Source: Xanthoparmelia taractica (taxonomy: Eukaryota; Ascomycota; Lecanoromycetes; Lecanorales; Parmeliaceae). From it: a DNA stretch of 64,000 nt. The DNA lies in the NCBI GenBank assembly GCA_033085395.1, contig MU853193.1, forward strand, positions 123,222 through 187,221, in the 5' to 3' direction. Below are positions 21,699-33,805 of this stretch, piece by piece. How positions within the stretch are numbered: the first letter of the stretch is position 1; the number at the start of each line of letters is the position of its first letter. Made by a program: the position numbers and the translations under genes. Below the pieces are notes generated by a model that made no database searches, had not been told where the DNA came from, and saw only the letters and a list, made by a program, of their open reading frames with translations.

Positions 21699-24600
21699 AT
21701 GGATGCTGAATCCATGAGTGTTACCCAACCTTTTCAAACACCCGATGAATCCATACCTGCCCACCACTCACCCAACCCTTCCTCTCCACCACATCATCGA
21801 AGACAGATTCGCTACGCAACACCAGAGACCTTGGACCCTCCTCCACCGCAATTCATCCTCGAAGCCGCCCTGACCAGCGCTAGAAATATCAGTGCCCCGC
21901 CTACCCCTCCGCCAGCCATGGCCTCACCCGCTCACCAACATCGGAGCAGCAGTCCAGGGTTTCAGCCCGATACTGAAGGCCAAGATCATGATAGAATGGA
22001 AATGGACGACGAGAGCGACGAGTCAGACTCAGATGTGGAGGACAACACCCCAGAAGTTGAGCCGGAAAATGCAGAAATGCAGAATCCACCTCCACCTCCC
22101 CCAGAGGCAGAAGTGATGGATACATCTCCAGACCATCAGTCAGACCCAAGGCCTCCAGAATCCAGACGACCCCATACCAGTATTGTCATACAGACCAACC
22201 CAGAGACCGGTGAATCAACTGCCCTACGCGTTGTGACTATCCCCGCTGCCGCTGGTGAGCTGGATGTTGCACAGCTGAGGGAACAGGCCGTTCTTGCGGC
22301 AGCGTCCGCTCATCTACCACCAGGGCTAGAAGGCAATACACAGGATGGAAGAGTAGCAGCTGCGGAAAGGGAGCTGGCGGAATTACGTCGAAACGACCAG
22401 AGAGACAGGGCTAGAGCCAGACGGTTGGCACGAGAAGTGGATGATGTGCCCGAAGGAGTCGCGGAAGACAGCGATGACTCGACCGACGAAGATGAGCATC
22501 CATACTGGAGTAATCTGAGGGAAGATGAATCATCTCCAGATGAGGAGGAGCTCAAAGAGATTGAAAAGGAGGTTGAGTTCAATGCGCTCGACCACGACCA
22601 CTGGGAAGACGTCACGTACCAGCCGCTTGACGATCCAGAGTACGTTCCTGCCGAGTCAGGCCGAATCAGTTGGACTGTACACGGAGTACGTGGCACCCCC
22701 GAGAAGCCGAACCGGGAGACCATCATGAGATCTCCATCTGTCTTCATAGACGGATACTATTGGAATATCAAGTACTACCCTCGCGGAAAGGAAGGGACTG
22801 ATCATATGAGTATCTACATCGAATGCTCCCCAACGCCGTATGAGGAGGACGAACACCAATCAAGCGATATTACGCCGTCAAAGCCAGGGCCAAGTGCAGA
22901 CCAAGAGTCGATCGTCACGGAAGAGGACCATCACGATGTAGCCGCATCTTCGTCTGCGCCACCGCCTCGTGAGGATACCAGTGTTCCCAACGTATCAGAA
23001 GAAGACGCCGAGTCCACCCCTACCCCACCCAAGGAAAGAGAGCTGGGAGAGCAAAAGTCTTGGGGAGTGGCTGCGCAGATAGGCTGCATTATCTACAACC
23101 CTGACGAGCCACGAGTCTATGTCTTTGATAAGGGCAGTCATCGCTATTATCAGGATAATTCAGAATATGGATGGGTTCGGTTCAATGGGGAAGGGCCGGA
23201 TACACTTCCGTGGGAAGAGATTCATAAACGTCGGCGGTTGAAACGGCAAGCACTTCTCCGAAACGACACCCTCTCATTTACGGTCTATATCCGTACTGTT
23301 GAAGACGATACCAACGCCTTGTGGTGGAGCCCTCCTGACGATAAGCCTAAATGGAACAGCCTGGCAATGACTGGAATCAGGGCATTCGAATGCCAGGAAT
23401 ATCAGTCAAGTGCAATGATTGCTGCTTTGTCGGCGTGGTTGCACCTCGTTCCCGTGGTTGATCTCATTCGCACCACCCACATACCAGATCCTGTTCTGGA
23501 GCCGGAGATACGGATAAGACCAGTGCTTGAGGAGCTTCAGGACATTCTCAACGAGAATTCGGATCTTTTCAGTCCTCCTGATAATGCTCTTTCCTTGTCG
23601 AATCTCGTAAGACGAATGAACTTTTATGGTGCGGAACTCGACCGTAAAATGGATGTTGTAATGATTTGGGAGACCTTACGGCGCATTATCAACTTTGAAT
23701 TCTCAGATCTTCGCACCGTGGAAGATGCGAATGGGCTTGCTAGCGATAACTTTAGAGAGATACTGCTCCTCAAGCAGCCAGATTTGATGGATAGAGACAA
23801 CTCTGCTACCAAGTATCATAGCTTTGGTGGGGAATATCCCTCCGCGATCCCAGACTCTGAACCTCATAGCGTCACAGAAACCTTGATGAAAGCTTCTCAA
23901 GGTCCTGCTAGTTGTTTCCGTGTGTGGCAAAGTTTTGCAGGGCAAATTCAGATTCCTTCTGGGAGTCCTTCGATCTTGCAGGTCGAGCTACATCGGCAGG
24001 GTTTTGATAAGGTAACTAGGAAATGGAAGAAACTTACGCACCAAATCAAAATCGATGAGGATCTGACATTCAGGGGAGTTGATTATAGTCTTTACGGCAT
24101 TATCGTGCACTCAGGCGGGTTAGAGTCCACCGACTACTACTCTGTCATAAGACCCGAAGGACCTGGAACAAGATGGCTCAGATATGCCGATGAGACCAGC
24201 TCCAAGGGAGTTACTATACTGACCACAAAGCAAGCGATTGACGCTCATGAAGGAAGCAACACGGATACAGATGGAACAGCAGCAGTTGCGTATATTGCTA
24301 TCTATGCACGTACCGATATAGTGCCTCAGATCCTATGCACTCCCTTCCATCATGATAAGACGCAATCGACAAACTTTGACCATGCTCAAGAGCTCCCGGG
24401 CGCAGCAAATGATATGATGATGGATGACAAAGAGGCTGAGCGTGATATTCCGGTCTACGTGCATGGTCATAAGCTCTTTGAAGGTTACTCGGGTCGAGGA
24501 ATATTTAACCCATGGTTCCATGAAAATGGCGGTGATTTGCCAGGACACAAACATTCATTCGCCGCCTCAACGACACTTCGACAAGTGAAGAGTTATTTGG

Positions 24601-25978
24601 AGGACGATGTATTTGGGCTTGCATCGGATAAAGTCAGTTTGGAATTATGGCCACTCGATATAAGACCTTCGTGTATGCCAAACACCTACCCGCAGTTCCT
24701 CTCGTTCAAAGATCATAGCGAGGATGAATTGGGTGACATGGTTCACCACAGCGGTGGTTGCCGGTTTTGGATGGCCTTGAAGACAACAGATCCTATTACC
24801 GCGGCCAAGTTCGGACTGCCTGGCCCATCGCCAGCCCCGGAACGAATCGAACGAGCCCAATCAGTCGCTGGGTCTGGTTCTGGACTGTCGGGTACGAGAG
24901 CAGTCACCGACCCAGCAGGCCAGGCATCTAGCGAAGAACATGGCGATGTTTTAGAACACGGTGATACCGAAATGGTTGAAGCTTCAATGGGAACTCAGGA
25001 GACCTCGATGGCAAATGACTCAGAGAATGTTGAGCCCCATACGCTTGTGCATCCCAAAGAAATTTACTTCTTCGTCAAACTTTTCGACGCCGAAAGGCAG
25101 ACTCTTCGTGGCTTGAGTAGTCATTTTGTGAGGCGTGAGGCGATAATCTCGGAGGAGGTCAAACGATTACTGAAAGTCGATCTAAGCGAGGAGTGGGATA
25201 TCTATCATGAGCGACACTTGAGAATTAAGCGCAAGGACCTCGTAGGCGACCATGAGACTTTTGAGCATCGATTTGGCGACACGGGTGGAGACGGTAATAT
25301 ATTCATCGCCCAACGCCGTCCCCCCATGGAGAAGTATGTGCTCGGACCCTTCATAAGTTGAGAGATTTGCTCACGTGACATTCCAGTACCATGAACATCC
25401 CAGGCACAGTCACATCTTTCGAGGCGGAAGGTAAATGTGCTAATCCTATCGACTTCTTTCTGTTCCTCCGTGGCTTCGACAACCCCTCATACTTCCGTAA
25501 CGAAGCGAATAGCTCGTATTTTGGCTCTGGCTACAGAGCCCATTCTCTTAAAGGCGGCCGGCCTCACGGCAACGGAATGCTTATTACTCTATCCGGCGAT
25601 GCTTATGATGGCGATTTTGTCGCCGGCAGGAAATGTGGCCAAGGCTCCATGGAATATGCCAATGGCGACAGCTACAAGGGTGAATGGGCGGCCGACGAGC
25701 CCAATGGTCAGGGCCGGATGGAATACATCAAACATGGCAATGTCTACACCGGAGAATTCAAAAAGGGAAAACGATTTGGCAAGGGGACGATGGAGTTTGA
25801 GCATGCAGATGAGGAAGATCACTTCTGCCACATATGCTGGGAGAGTGAGATTGATGCGATCTTCTTGCCTTGTGGGCATCTCAGCGCGTGCGAAGAGTGT
25901 GCGAGGCAGATGCAGAACCATGACTGTCCGGTCTGTAGGAAAGTGGTCAAGCAGGTGGTGAAGGTTTGGAAGGTTTGA
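21699..25978 (+). CDS. MATH - degenerate USP - MORN - RING protein
   Basis: I read one gene of two exons, 21699-25333 and 25387-25978, joined by a 53-base GTATGT...TTCCAG intron that restores the frame; 1408 aa. Residues 1-300 are acidic and disordered. A MATH-like domain lies near 310-385. A USP-like region follows at about 450-880, but the active-site block expected to contain an Asn-x-Cys core instead reads TGIRAFECQEYQSSAM, and the His box reads IIVHSGGLESTDYYSVI, with no His at the catalytic place. From about 1262 four MORN repeats (GDFVAGRKCGQGSMEYANG and relatives) precede a C3HC4 RING finger (about 1355-1400; CHIC...PCGH...C..C...CPVC). It is therefore probably an E3 ligase with a dead deubiquitinase scaffold. 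Kozak-like CCACCATGG supports the start. If the intron is not spliced the first frame stops at 25361. Confidence 0.8.
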
Positions 25979-26382
25979 CGAGGAAAGCCCCCACTTTTAA
26001 AAACCCGGGCATGAGAGAACGAGGTAATGATTGTGCATGAGATTGATTAAGAGCGGGCGGGGGTGTTAATCCTTGATAGAGGCTTTTGATGGATATAGAA
26101 TGGGTTTTCTGTACAATACACCATCATGCCCCAATCACTGCAGGACAAAGCTCATTCATTTTTTTCGGCCAGCATAGCATATTAGCAGGGTTTATATTCA
26201 TCATTCTACTCCATTTGGCAGATCTATCCTTGAGCCCTCATACTCTAACATTCCAATACGTACTCGTACTCTTTTGTCCAAACTACATGCACGTTGAGCC
26301 GACGTAAATCGATAGATCCTTTGATATTCTGTGACTGATCCCTCCGAACAAAATTCTTCAACAGCCAAGCATGCATCCGTCT

Positions 26383-27636
26383 CTAAATCTGGCTCTCTCT
26401 TTCTGCTACACCATCGAGACATTGGTCTGAATACCCGTGGCTCCGCCTGCCTCGCTCCTCCACGTTTTGCACAGCGTCCCAGTCTGCAAGCAAAGCCCTC
26501 ATCGACATCACCCCCCCCCCCTCCTCCTTCTGCCCCGCCTTTGCAAACGTAGCCGCCACAATAAGCGGAAACACGACCGTCGCCTCCCCATACACCTTGA
26601 CGCTATTCTCCCCCTCCCCCTCCCCGCCCGCCTTGATCTTCCCCCAACTGACCGCCTCGTCCGGCCGCGCCCCGGCATCGCTCCCGTCAAACTCCTGCGC
26701 CGTATTCACAAACACGGCGCCCTCGGCTCCATTGCGCATCAGGCACGCGTTGGCGATGTGGTGCTTTACTATCCCGCCGCCCAGCACGATCATGTCGGCG
26801 CGCGCGGCGTTGATGGCGAGGTCGTTGAGGATGCGGATGTCGCGCGTGATTGATATGTCGAGGATCGCGGGGCTGGAGCGGTAGGAGTGGAAGTAGAGCA
26901 TGTCGCCCAGCGAGCCGTCGGTGAGGGCGGGGCAGAAGATTGGGATGGCGTTTTTGTGGGCCCAGTAGAGGATCGAGGAGTCGTTTGCGATTTCGGCCCC
27001 CAGGCGCGATATGATGGCGCTCGGGGTCCAGACGAGGCGGTCGGCGTCCGTCGCTGCGGTTTTGCGGGAAGATTCTTGCTCGGCGAGTAAGGTGTCGAGG
27101 ATCGGCATGAGCCAGTCTTCAAAGGCGCAGTAGTTGCTGTTTGGCACGACGAGGTTGCCGATGCGGTTGAGGCCCTTTTCGCGGAGGGAGGCCCCCGGCG
27201 CCGTGAAGGAGGAGAGGTAGGTGGGCGCGAGGCACTTGATGAGGTCCTCTTCGATGCCGCCGGCTGTGGTGACGATGGCGGAGACGTGCCGGTGCTGCAC
27301 GAGGTAGCGGAGGGTAGCGCGCAGGCCTGAAGAGACGAGGTTAGAGGTGTAGCCGAGGAAGAGGGTCGTTTTGGCGCCGGTGGCGGGGTCCCGGAAGCGC
27401 CGCATGCTGTTTATGATGCGGACGGCGTCGGCGATGGCGCTGGATTGGAAGCCGGCGGTGCTCATGCTGGAGACGAGTTCGGCGACGGTGATGTCGCGGT
27501 CGGGGTAGTCGTTGAATTCGACGCCGGTAACTTGGTGGGTTGTTGGGGGGATCGGGGCGGAGGGTTTGAGGACGGCGTCGGTGGAGAGGGTTGGGGCTTG
27601 CGGGGGAGGTTGGCTGTTGGTGGGTGGCGGTGTCAT
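26383..27636 (-). CDS. DYS1: Deoxyhypusine synthase
   Basis: Deoxyhypusine synthase transfers the aminobutyl group of spermidine to one Lys of eIF5A, the first step of hypusine formation. The intron-free frame gives 417 aa from the ATG at 27636. Conserved NAD-binding and active-site segments are present: GYTSNLVSSGLR, TTAGGIEEDLIK, CPALTDGSLGDMLYFHS and GGGIVKHHIANACLMRNG, where the Lys (about residue 291) is the one that forms the enzyme-substrate imine in the family. The typical C-terminus (VVFPLIVAATFAK) is followed by about 50 extra residues that depend on a run of ten G (sense strand) at 26511-26520; one G fewer would end the protein at once. The gene is GC-rich compared with neighbours. 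Confidence 0.95.
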   Translation of the reverse strand: MTPPPTNSQPPPQAPTLSTDAVLKPSAPIPPTTHQVTGVEFNDYPDRDITVAELVSSMSTAGFQSSAIADAVRIINSMRRFRDPATGAKTTLFLGYTSNLVSSGLRATLRYLVQHRHVSAIVTTAGGIEEDLIKCLAPTYLSSFTAPGASLREKGLNRIGNLVVPNSNYCAFEDWLMPILDTLLAEQESSRKTAATDADRLVWTPSAIISRLGAEIANDSSILYWAHKNAIPIFCPALTDGSLGDMLYFHSYRSSPAILDISITRDIRILNDLAINAARADMIVLGGGIVKHHIANACLMRNGAEGAVFVNTAQEFDGSDAGARPDEAVSWGKIKAGGEGEGENSVKVYGEATVVFPLIVAATFAKAGQKEEGGGVMSMRALLADWDAVQNVEERGRRSHGYSDQCLDGVAERESQI

Positions 27637-28148
27637 TATGGGGGGATGGTGTTGGATAACGGAGAGTATCTTTTTAATTCTTAAGTTGAAATAAAATGAA
27701 AACAAGCCCTTTTTTCTTGTGGCTGATCTTGATATTGTAGCAGAGACTCAAAACCTCGTCGTCCCCACAACCTGAAAGCAACTAGCCTGAGGCGTTTCCC
27801 TTGTCATTCATACAAGACTCAAAGGGAAAACCAGGGCGCTTTTTACTCAAAGTCTTGCATCTGAAGCGATGCACAGCGTTCCATTCTCATAGGGAGCAGT
27901 AACAAGTTTTCGACAAGGGCTAATGAATACACTGTGTTGGGAAAGCATAGGAAAATCACATAACTTGCTGGCTCCTCTCTCTCTCTCTCTCTCGTCTTTT
28001 TCTTATCGAAAGTGCTACGGTTTTGTATTGGTGGACAGGATGAGTAAAAATGCTCGCACCAGATTTTTTGATACTGGACGAAGAGGGTCTAGCCCTAGGG
28101 CTAACAATCTACTTTAAATTAAGGTATTTTAAGGTATCTTACCTTATT
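27637..28148. other. Intergenic with CT microsatellite
   Basis: This holds the promoter of the deoxyhypusine synthase gene and a short CT dinucleotide repeat near 27976-27995. No gene recognised. Confidence 0.6.
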
Positions 28149-30576
28149 TTAATCCTGATATTTGGAGTCGCACTTCTGGTCACTTTTTAAATCTCTTATA
28201 AACATGTTTTGGTCACAAAGTTGTAGAGAATTAGCCAGACGACTGGGCCAGAACGTGAGACTCGGTGGGATATTTTCCCACTCAAACCCGATTGTATCTA
28301 TCCATGCTACAAAGGCTATGTAGCGATATGTCCGATCGCTGAGACTAGTTGGGTGATTGTCCTGAGTCAAGTGGCGTGCTAATAAGTATGTTGTAGTTGG
28401 AAATGCGCCAGGTGTTTTCCCCGTTCTTTCATATTGTTCATGTTCTCCTGCATCCACAACTGTTGTTCCTACTGTCACGGTTTCTGTCACCTTCGTCTTG
28501 AGTTGCGGAGAGGTAAGACTTGAAATAAATTCTTCCCAAGCCTCATGCACGCCAACCTCACGAGCAGCCATCACGATTCTGCTTTCCATGTATTCACCTG
28601 GTGTCTTCCCCTCGTGATCCTCCAGCTCTACATGTAGACTCTCCATCTGTGCGGCGGTCATGACCTTGAGGAATTCTGTGCTTCCAGTCTTCGCAGCACA
28701 GTGCGCGAGATTGCGACCCTAACACTCGAGCACAGTGTAGTCTACGCCGTGCGCTTAGAGCATTCTCAGTATGCCCGGGCGATCACAGTGCGTGGCAAAG
28801 TGAACTGCGCTATCGCGGGACGACTTGTTGACTTCATTCACGTTAGCGCCAAGCTCGAGAAGGCGTTTGACCACCGCTGTCTGGCCAGTGGTGTCTCGTC
28901 ATCTTTGTCTCTAATATCAATATCAAAGCCGGCGGATGCAAATACATCTATCACATCTAGACAGCCATTCTCGAGTACATGCTCATGGACGCTGGATGGT
29001 AATTTCTAGGATTGATATTCATTTGGGCGTCATGAGCAAGAAGCAACTGACAAACGCCGAGGCCACGTACGAAATCCAATGGGCTAAAGCCTCGCAGGTC
29101 TCTCGCATTCGAATCTGCACCATACGAGAGCAGTAATCGGACATGCTCGACATTGTCCAAAAAAAACGGCCCAGAATAGACAAGTTCTGCCGAGAGAGTC
29201 TGGAACATTGAGAGTGTCTGCATTTGCATCGAGGACAACCTGAAGCTCTCTGATATCAAAGCCGAGGACAATCTTGTGGAGTGTCATGAAACTGAACTCG
29301 TCGAAAGAATCGTCGCTTTTAAGTATACGGCGTATGATCGCATCGTTGTCGCTATACATTCCACCGAAGGAACGTTGAAGGAAACGCTCGCTAGCAGTAC
29401 CTCCAAGGCTGTCAGGCTGACTAACATCGGCACCTTGGTCGAGCGGGGACATTGCCAGCTCTGTGCTTTTATGCTTGAATGCGTGAACCAGTGCGTTACG
29501 GCCTGCCGGGTCTATGTCGTGCGGTGATGCTACTTTATCCGCGAACATTCTCTGTACGGCTTTCAGATCGCCCCAGATTGAAGATCTCCACAACAGATGA
29601 TTCCATGGTAAGATACGTGGAACGCGTAGTAGAAGTTCTGGACCATCAAGGTAAGTCATTTCCAGACCATGGACATATATCTTTGTACGATGTAATCCGG
29701 AAATCGATAGAATACTACAACATCTGTATGTCTCGAGCAATTGCACCGAACTTCTAGCTTCTTCTGAGAACGCCAGTGGATACTGAAGTCATCCAAACGC
29801 ATTCAGAGCCGTGGTGAGTTAATATTTCGATTTACATGGCAAGTGCAACCGCATCTAGGTCGGCGATCAAATCGTTTTCTGAATCCAGGACATCTATGTT
29901 CTGATATATCTCCATGCTTAGCCGGCGACCTGACCGTATCTTGAGGCTGCGTGTGAGTATCAACATCGGCTCGATGCCTATCTTCAACTTGTTCCGATGG
30001 CTTAGCACTGTCTTTGTTCTCGAGAGACTGGCCTGGTCAGCTTCAGAAGGAGGGTTTCCTACTTTGTCGAGATACAAAACCAGTCTATCTAAGTAAGATT
30101 CCTGAGACTTAAGAGAAATGCTCAACGGATTGCCGAACTGTCTTTTGCTTTTTCTATGGATCGAAGACCGAGTCAGCTGATATAAGAGCACGTGTAGATA
30201 TGTGTTCGTTTGAAATTCGGGCTTCTTACGCAATCGCAAGACAGAGGTGCAAAGAAATTTTCTTGTAATGACGCCCTGAGCTGATCTTCAAGACTTAAAA
30301 GCCTAGTCTTGTATCGAAGCATCGTGGTTCGGGCTTTGTTCGCGTCGCTGAGCCTTTTGATGCCAAAGACAGACGATGTCGGGATTCGGTTGATGCTAGC
30401 TACCGGGGATGCGGCGAGGGATATCGATTGGAACAGGATGGATTGATCTTCGCAAAGTCTTCAACGCTTGTTAAAAGCTTTGCGAACTGTTCAACTTCAA
30501 CCCGAATCCTCGCGCGGGTGCGACGGGCTGAGACAGGTGGTACGGGAGGCGGAATACCCGTTGGTGCTCCTGGCAT
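28149..30576 (-). pseudogene. Ankyrin-repeat protein pseudogene
   Basis: This is the relic of a fungal ankyrin-repeat protein with a helical N-terminal region. An ATG at 30576 opens MPGAPTGIPPPVPPVSARR..., and the frame is lost near 30430. Coding continues in another frame (LLSLEDQLRASLQENFF) into 30239-29832. Ankyrin repeats are recognisable between about 29600 and 28680, for example DPAGRNALVHAF and VRLLLSYGADSNARD. Breaks include a frameshift at an eight-A run (29159-29166), further frame changes near 28980 and 28900, and two in-frame stops at about 28752 (TAA) and 28723 (TAG), each explicable as CAA/CAG to TAA/TAG. The C-terminal 170 residues are open again. The gene is probably dead; some breaks could be sequencing errors in homopolymers. 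Confidence 0.7.
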
Positions 30577-31436
30577 ATAACGGTGCTGTGATCAAAACAT
30601 TCCAGGTTGGATTGAATTTGACTTGTTTGTGTGCTATTGGGGTGGCAGGCGTGGAGTGGAGGAGGGCTCAGACGGGGAAAGAGATCAGACGAAAGAGGCC
30701 CAGACGCAAGATGCTTGGACGAAAAGACTACCGATCTTTGATTTGGTTGTGGGTAAACCAAGTTTTGGTTTCGTTCTGGTCCCTCTTTTTTGCTGTTGAG
30801 ACAATGAAAAGATTTCTTTTCTAGCGAGGGCTCTTGTATGATATACATCGAGGTTTGAATAACAGAATACTCCAAGGCGGTTACTCTTCGCTCGGCTTTT
30901 CCATCGAAAAAGGCATTGGACGCGGAGAAACCCAAGTCGGCTTGCAGTTCCACCTTGCAGTCTCCTCAGCTTCATGGTATTCTGACCTCCAAAGTGTCGT
31001 TGGGCGTAGTCCTCCTTCAGTCTCTCCCCACATTCAGCTTCCATGTCGTGGGGATACCTTGAGCCAAAAAATCGTAATGCTTTGCGCACAAACCCTCAAG
31101 AGTGCCGGGATGCTGGGCCAGCTATGTGCGAAATATCATGCTTGCGAAGGTGGTTCGATTCCAGACTCCGTGGCGATACGGAACTAATCTCTTCTAACGG
31201 TGTTAATTCCGGCTCTCTAGGTGGTCGGCGGTATCCTGCGCAACGTCCAAGCGCTTTTGGTAATATTGCAAACTCACGGCCTCGTGGAATTCCGGCAAAA
31301 GAAAATTGAATTGTGTTTACGAAGAGACAGATGGCGACAGGCAACCGCCGCGACTTCCAAACAGCCAAAGCGCAAAGAAACCTAGGTAGGCATTTCATGT
31401 CAAATAAGAAAACGTCTTTGTCCCCGAGAATCACGC
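30577..31436. other. Intergenic, no gene recognised
   Basis: Open frames on both strands overlap without any family signature. A GGTTCGATTCC motif at about 31149 recalls a tRNA T-arm, but no matching stems surround it. Confidence 0.55.
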
Positions 31437-33034
31437 TCATCTCAACCTCACTTCAACCACTGCCTGATATCTCGCTTTACCTGGCCACACTTTAACCAAT
31501 TCCAAACCTTCATCACTCAACAAAGTTGCAAACTCCTTCTCAGTTCTTTCTTTACCACCCATTGCAAGCCCCACGAACCCAATGAACAGAGTCCATGTTA
31601 GCAAACATGATAATCAACAAAGGGAGCCAACATTTCTCGTTAAGAGTCATAAATGGGCAACCAATCGAGGATGTTTGAATGTCAATATGGAGAGGAGAAT
31701 GAATCACTTACGTCGATTAAGTAACCGCCCATATCTCCACCGGCTTCTGTCTGGGCAGGGAGAATAGCCTCGACTATGAGTAGACGTGACTTTGGACTCA
31801 TAGCTTCTGCGACTCTCTTCAGAATATCCTGGCAAACATGGTCCGGATATTTATGTATTTAGTGACTCAAATGGTACACATGTGCGACTAGAACTTATCA
31901 GCAATCATGGAACCTGCAGGTAAAAGTAGCATATATACCTTTGACGGGTTGCTCAGTATGGAAATCATAAGGCATGGGTTCGATCCTTACAATCTCTTCC
32001 GGCTTGATTTGCTCGAGGACGTCGGGTCTCTCTTGTAAAATCAGTTTTGCTGAAGTTCCGAATACTTTCTCAGCCTCGTTTTGAACATGGAGAAGAGCTT
32101 GCCCTTTTCCTCCACCGATATCAACGACAAAAGCGCGGTGTTGTTCGGCTTCTACTTCTTCTTTCAGGGAGGCGAAGGGGAAGATTCCGTAGTCCGGACC
32201 TGGTTCACTCATTGATCTGTTGAACGTGTCGAGATGTTCAGGATTAGCCGACAACGTCTCATAGAAGGTTCGGCCTTCCATGCCGTAGGCGCAGGCGTAA
32301 GGTGTCTTTCGAATATCAAGGAGATCCTGGTCTGGTCTGGTCTTCAAGTATTCGGGAATTGTCATGTAGCTAACATTCAACAGAATACTACAAACGAGAT
32401 AGTGTGAGCGGTTAAAAGCTACGTTGTGATGGTGCTTGCAGCTTAGAGCAGGTTGAAGGAATCAACGGTGGTGTGTTCACCCTTGACGAATATCAAAGAT
32501 TTGGGAGTATGAGAATAGGTGTCTTCACCCGTCGAGGCGACGATTCCGGCGGCTACCAGAACTCTCATGACCCGCGCTATATCCAGTCAAGAGTCAGCAT
32601 CACTGACTAGAGATATGGACATGGTCTGACCTATCACGTTTGAGTCCACATTTACAAGATCACCAAGCTCTCGGGCAGTTATGTTTTCTCTGGTTCTCAT
32701 TATTTCAAAGACTCCCAACTTGACCACGATATCGAGACAGGTAAAGACTGTGAGCTATCACGACTGGTCAGCACAAAACCTGCCGTCCAAGCGATGTACA
32801 AAGATGCTGTGTGATGCTCACGGAAATCCACGTTTTGAAGAACTGAAGTGTGTTAGCTATTACTCGGCACAACGCGGCTATGCTGAGATAAAGCTTACCA
32901 GGTTAATGGGAGGTTCCAAGTCTTGTTGGAGAAGCTCAACCTGCTTTAGCAGTTCCAAATGGGAAGATGCATCATCCGCCTTCAGCTTTTTGGCATTGGC
33001 TAAAATGGCTTCAATTTTTTTGGACGATTTCTGA
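31437..33034 (-). pseudogene. O-methyltransferase, probably broken
   Basis: This is a plant/fungal-type AdoMet-dependent O-methyltransferase. Reading leftwards, pieces appear in family order: a helical N-terminus (KKLKADDASSHLELLKQ, near 32960), a winged-helix segment (FEIMRTRENITARELGDLV, near 32690, and YSHTPKS near 32510), the catalytic part 32380-31898 with the AdoMet-binding FVVDIGGGKGQAL, then AEAMSPKSRLLIVEAILP (near 31780), and the C-terminal KVWPGKARYQAVVEV ending at 31437. Several joints fit introns, but a TAA follows FNLL near 32440, and the region after FHTEQPVKG (about 31900-31850), where the catalytic HDW motif should lie, reads FHDC followed by stops. I therefore judge it damaged, though a very intron-rich active gene is not ruled out. 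It lies next to the NR-PKS relic. Confidence 0.6.
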
Positions 33035-33337
33035 ATCTATAGGACACATTTTGTCAAGCTTGCATGCGGTGGGGGTGTTTTGGAAAAGATACTAAGCCTG
33101 TGGTTGTCTGCAGGCGGCTATCCCTAACGAAATTTCAGTAGGCAGGTTTCTTTTTCCAGTATGTCTTTGTAGCTCAGGGCGTTGCTACCATATTGTCACG
33201 AAAGAATGGGATTAAATGCTACGAGTTTCTAGGGAAAGTCTTCTCTCGAGCAACGTTAATTCACCTTGAGGCTTGGCATACAGAGAGAAAAAAAGGCATC
33301 TCTTAGTGTAGGCACTACAAAGATATCTATTAATATC
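33035..33337. other. Degraded upstream flank of the O-methyltransferase
   Basis: This may hold further N-terminal exon remnants of the O-methyltransferase (for example around 33120-33180, minus strand), but nothing that can be defined. Confidence 0.4.
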
Positions 33338-33437
33338 TGTTGGAAATCAGCATCTCAGCCCTATTATGCTTGGCATGTACTAGAAGTAGCACTCCACTCC
33401 TTAGATGATTCAATCAAGCCGTCATCAAATTCCAATA
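33338..33437 (+). mobile_element. Solo LTR, 100 bp
   Basis: This is a 100-base sequence beginning TGTTGGAA and ending TTCCAATA. It matches in length and over most positions the two LTRs at 40365-40464 and 41095-41194, read in the opposite orientation. It has near-perfect 5-base flanking repeats, ATATC (33333-33337) and GTATC (33438-33442), as expected for a solo LTR left by recombination. It is more diverged than the pair, so older. Confidence 0.8.
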
Positions 33438-33805
33438 GTATCAGCACTACAGAGAAAGTCCCATATAAGCCCTAAAAAGGAGGCTAAGGCTATTAGAAAA
33501 AAGGAAGCTATTGCTATAAGTACTAAAAAGGAAACCATCAGTATAAGCACTAAAAGGTACTTGTTTCTTCTGTAAGCATTCTGCATCTGCCATGAACGGT
33601 CAGCCTTGTGCCACGCCACTCCGTCGTGGAAGATGATCAAGGTGGTAATATCAAGGGCTCGATCTTTGGTGTTTTTCTAGATGGCTAGTATTTTGCATGT
33701 TCTTCAACCCCGTTTGAGGGTCCAGCGACGTTTGTACCAGATATCTTTGATGTCGTGTTGACCGTCGACGATCTTGGCCACTGTCGCTGTCTGTCTATTG
33801 GCACA

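Noticed and set aside
25391..25978. MORN-RING frame as a separate small gene starting at 25391
   Set aside because: A consensus donor at 25334 and acceptor at 25386 join it in frame to the preceding gene, and there is almost no room for a promoter.
31130..31165. Possible tRNA gene from a GGTTCGATTCC box
   Set aside because: The five bases on each side of the T-loop-like motif do not pair and no A-box or acceptor stem is found at the proper distance.
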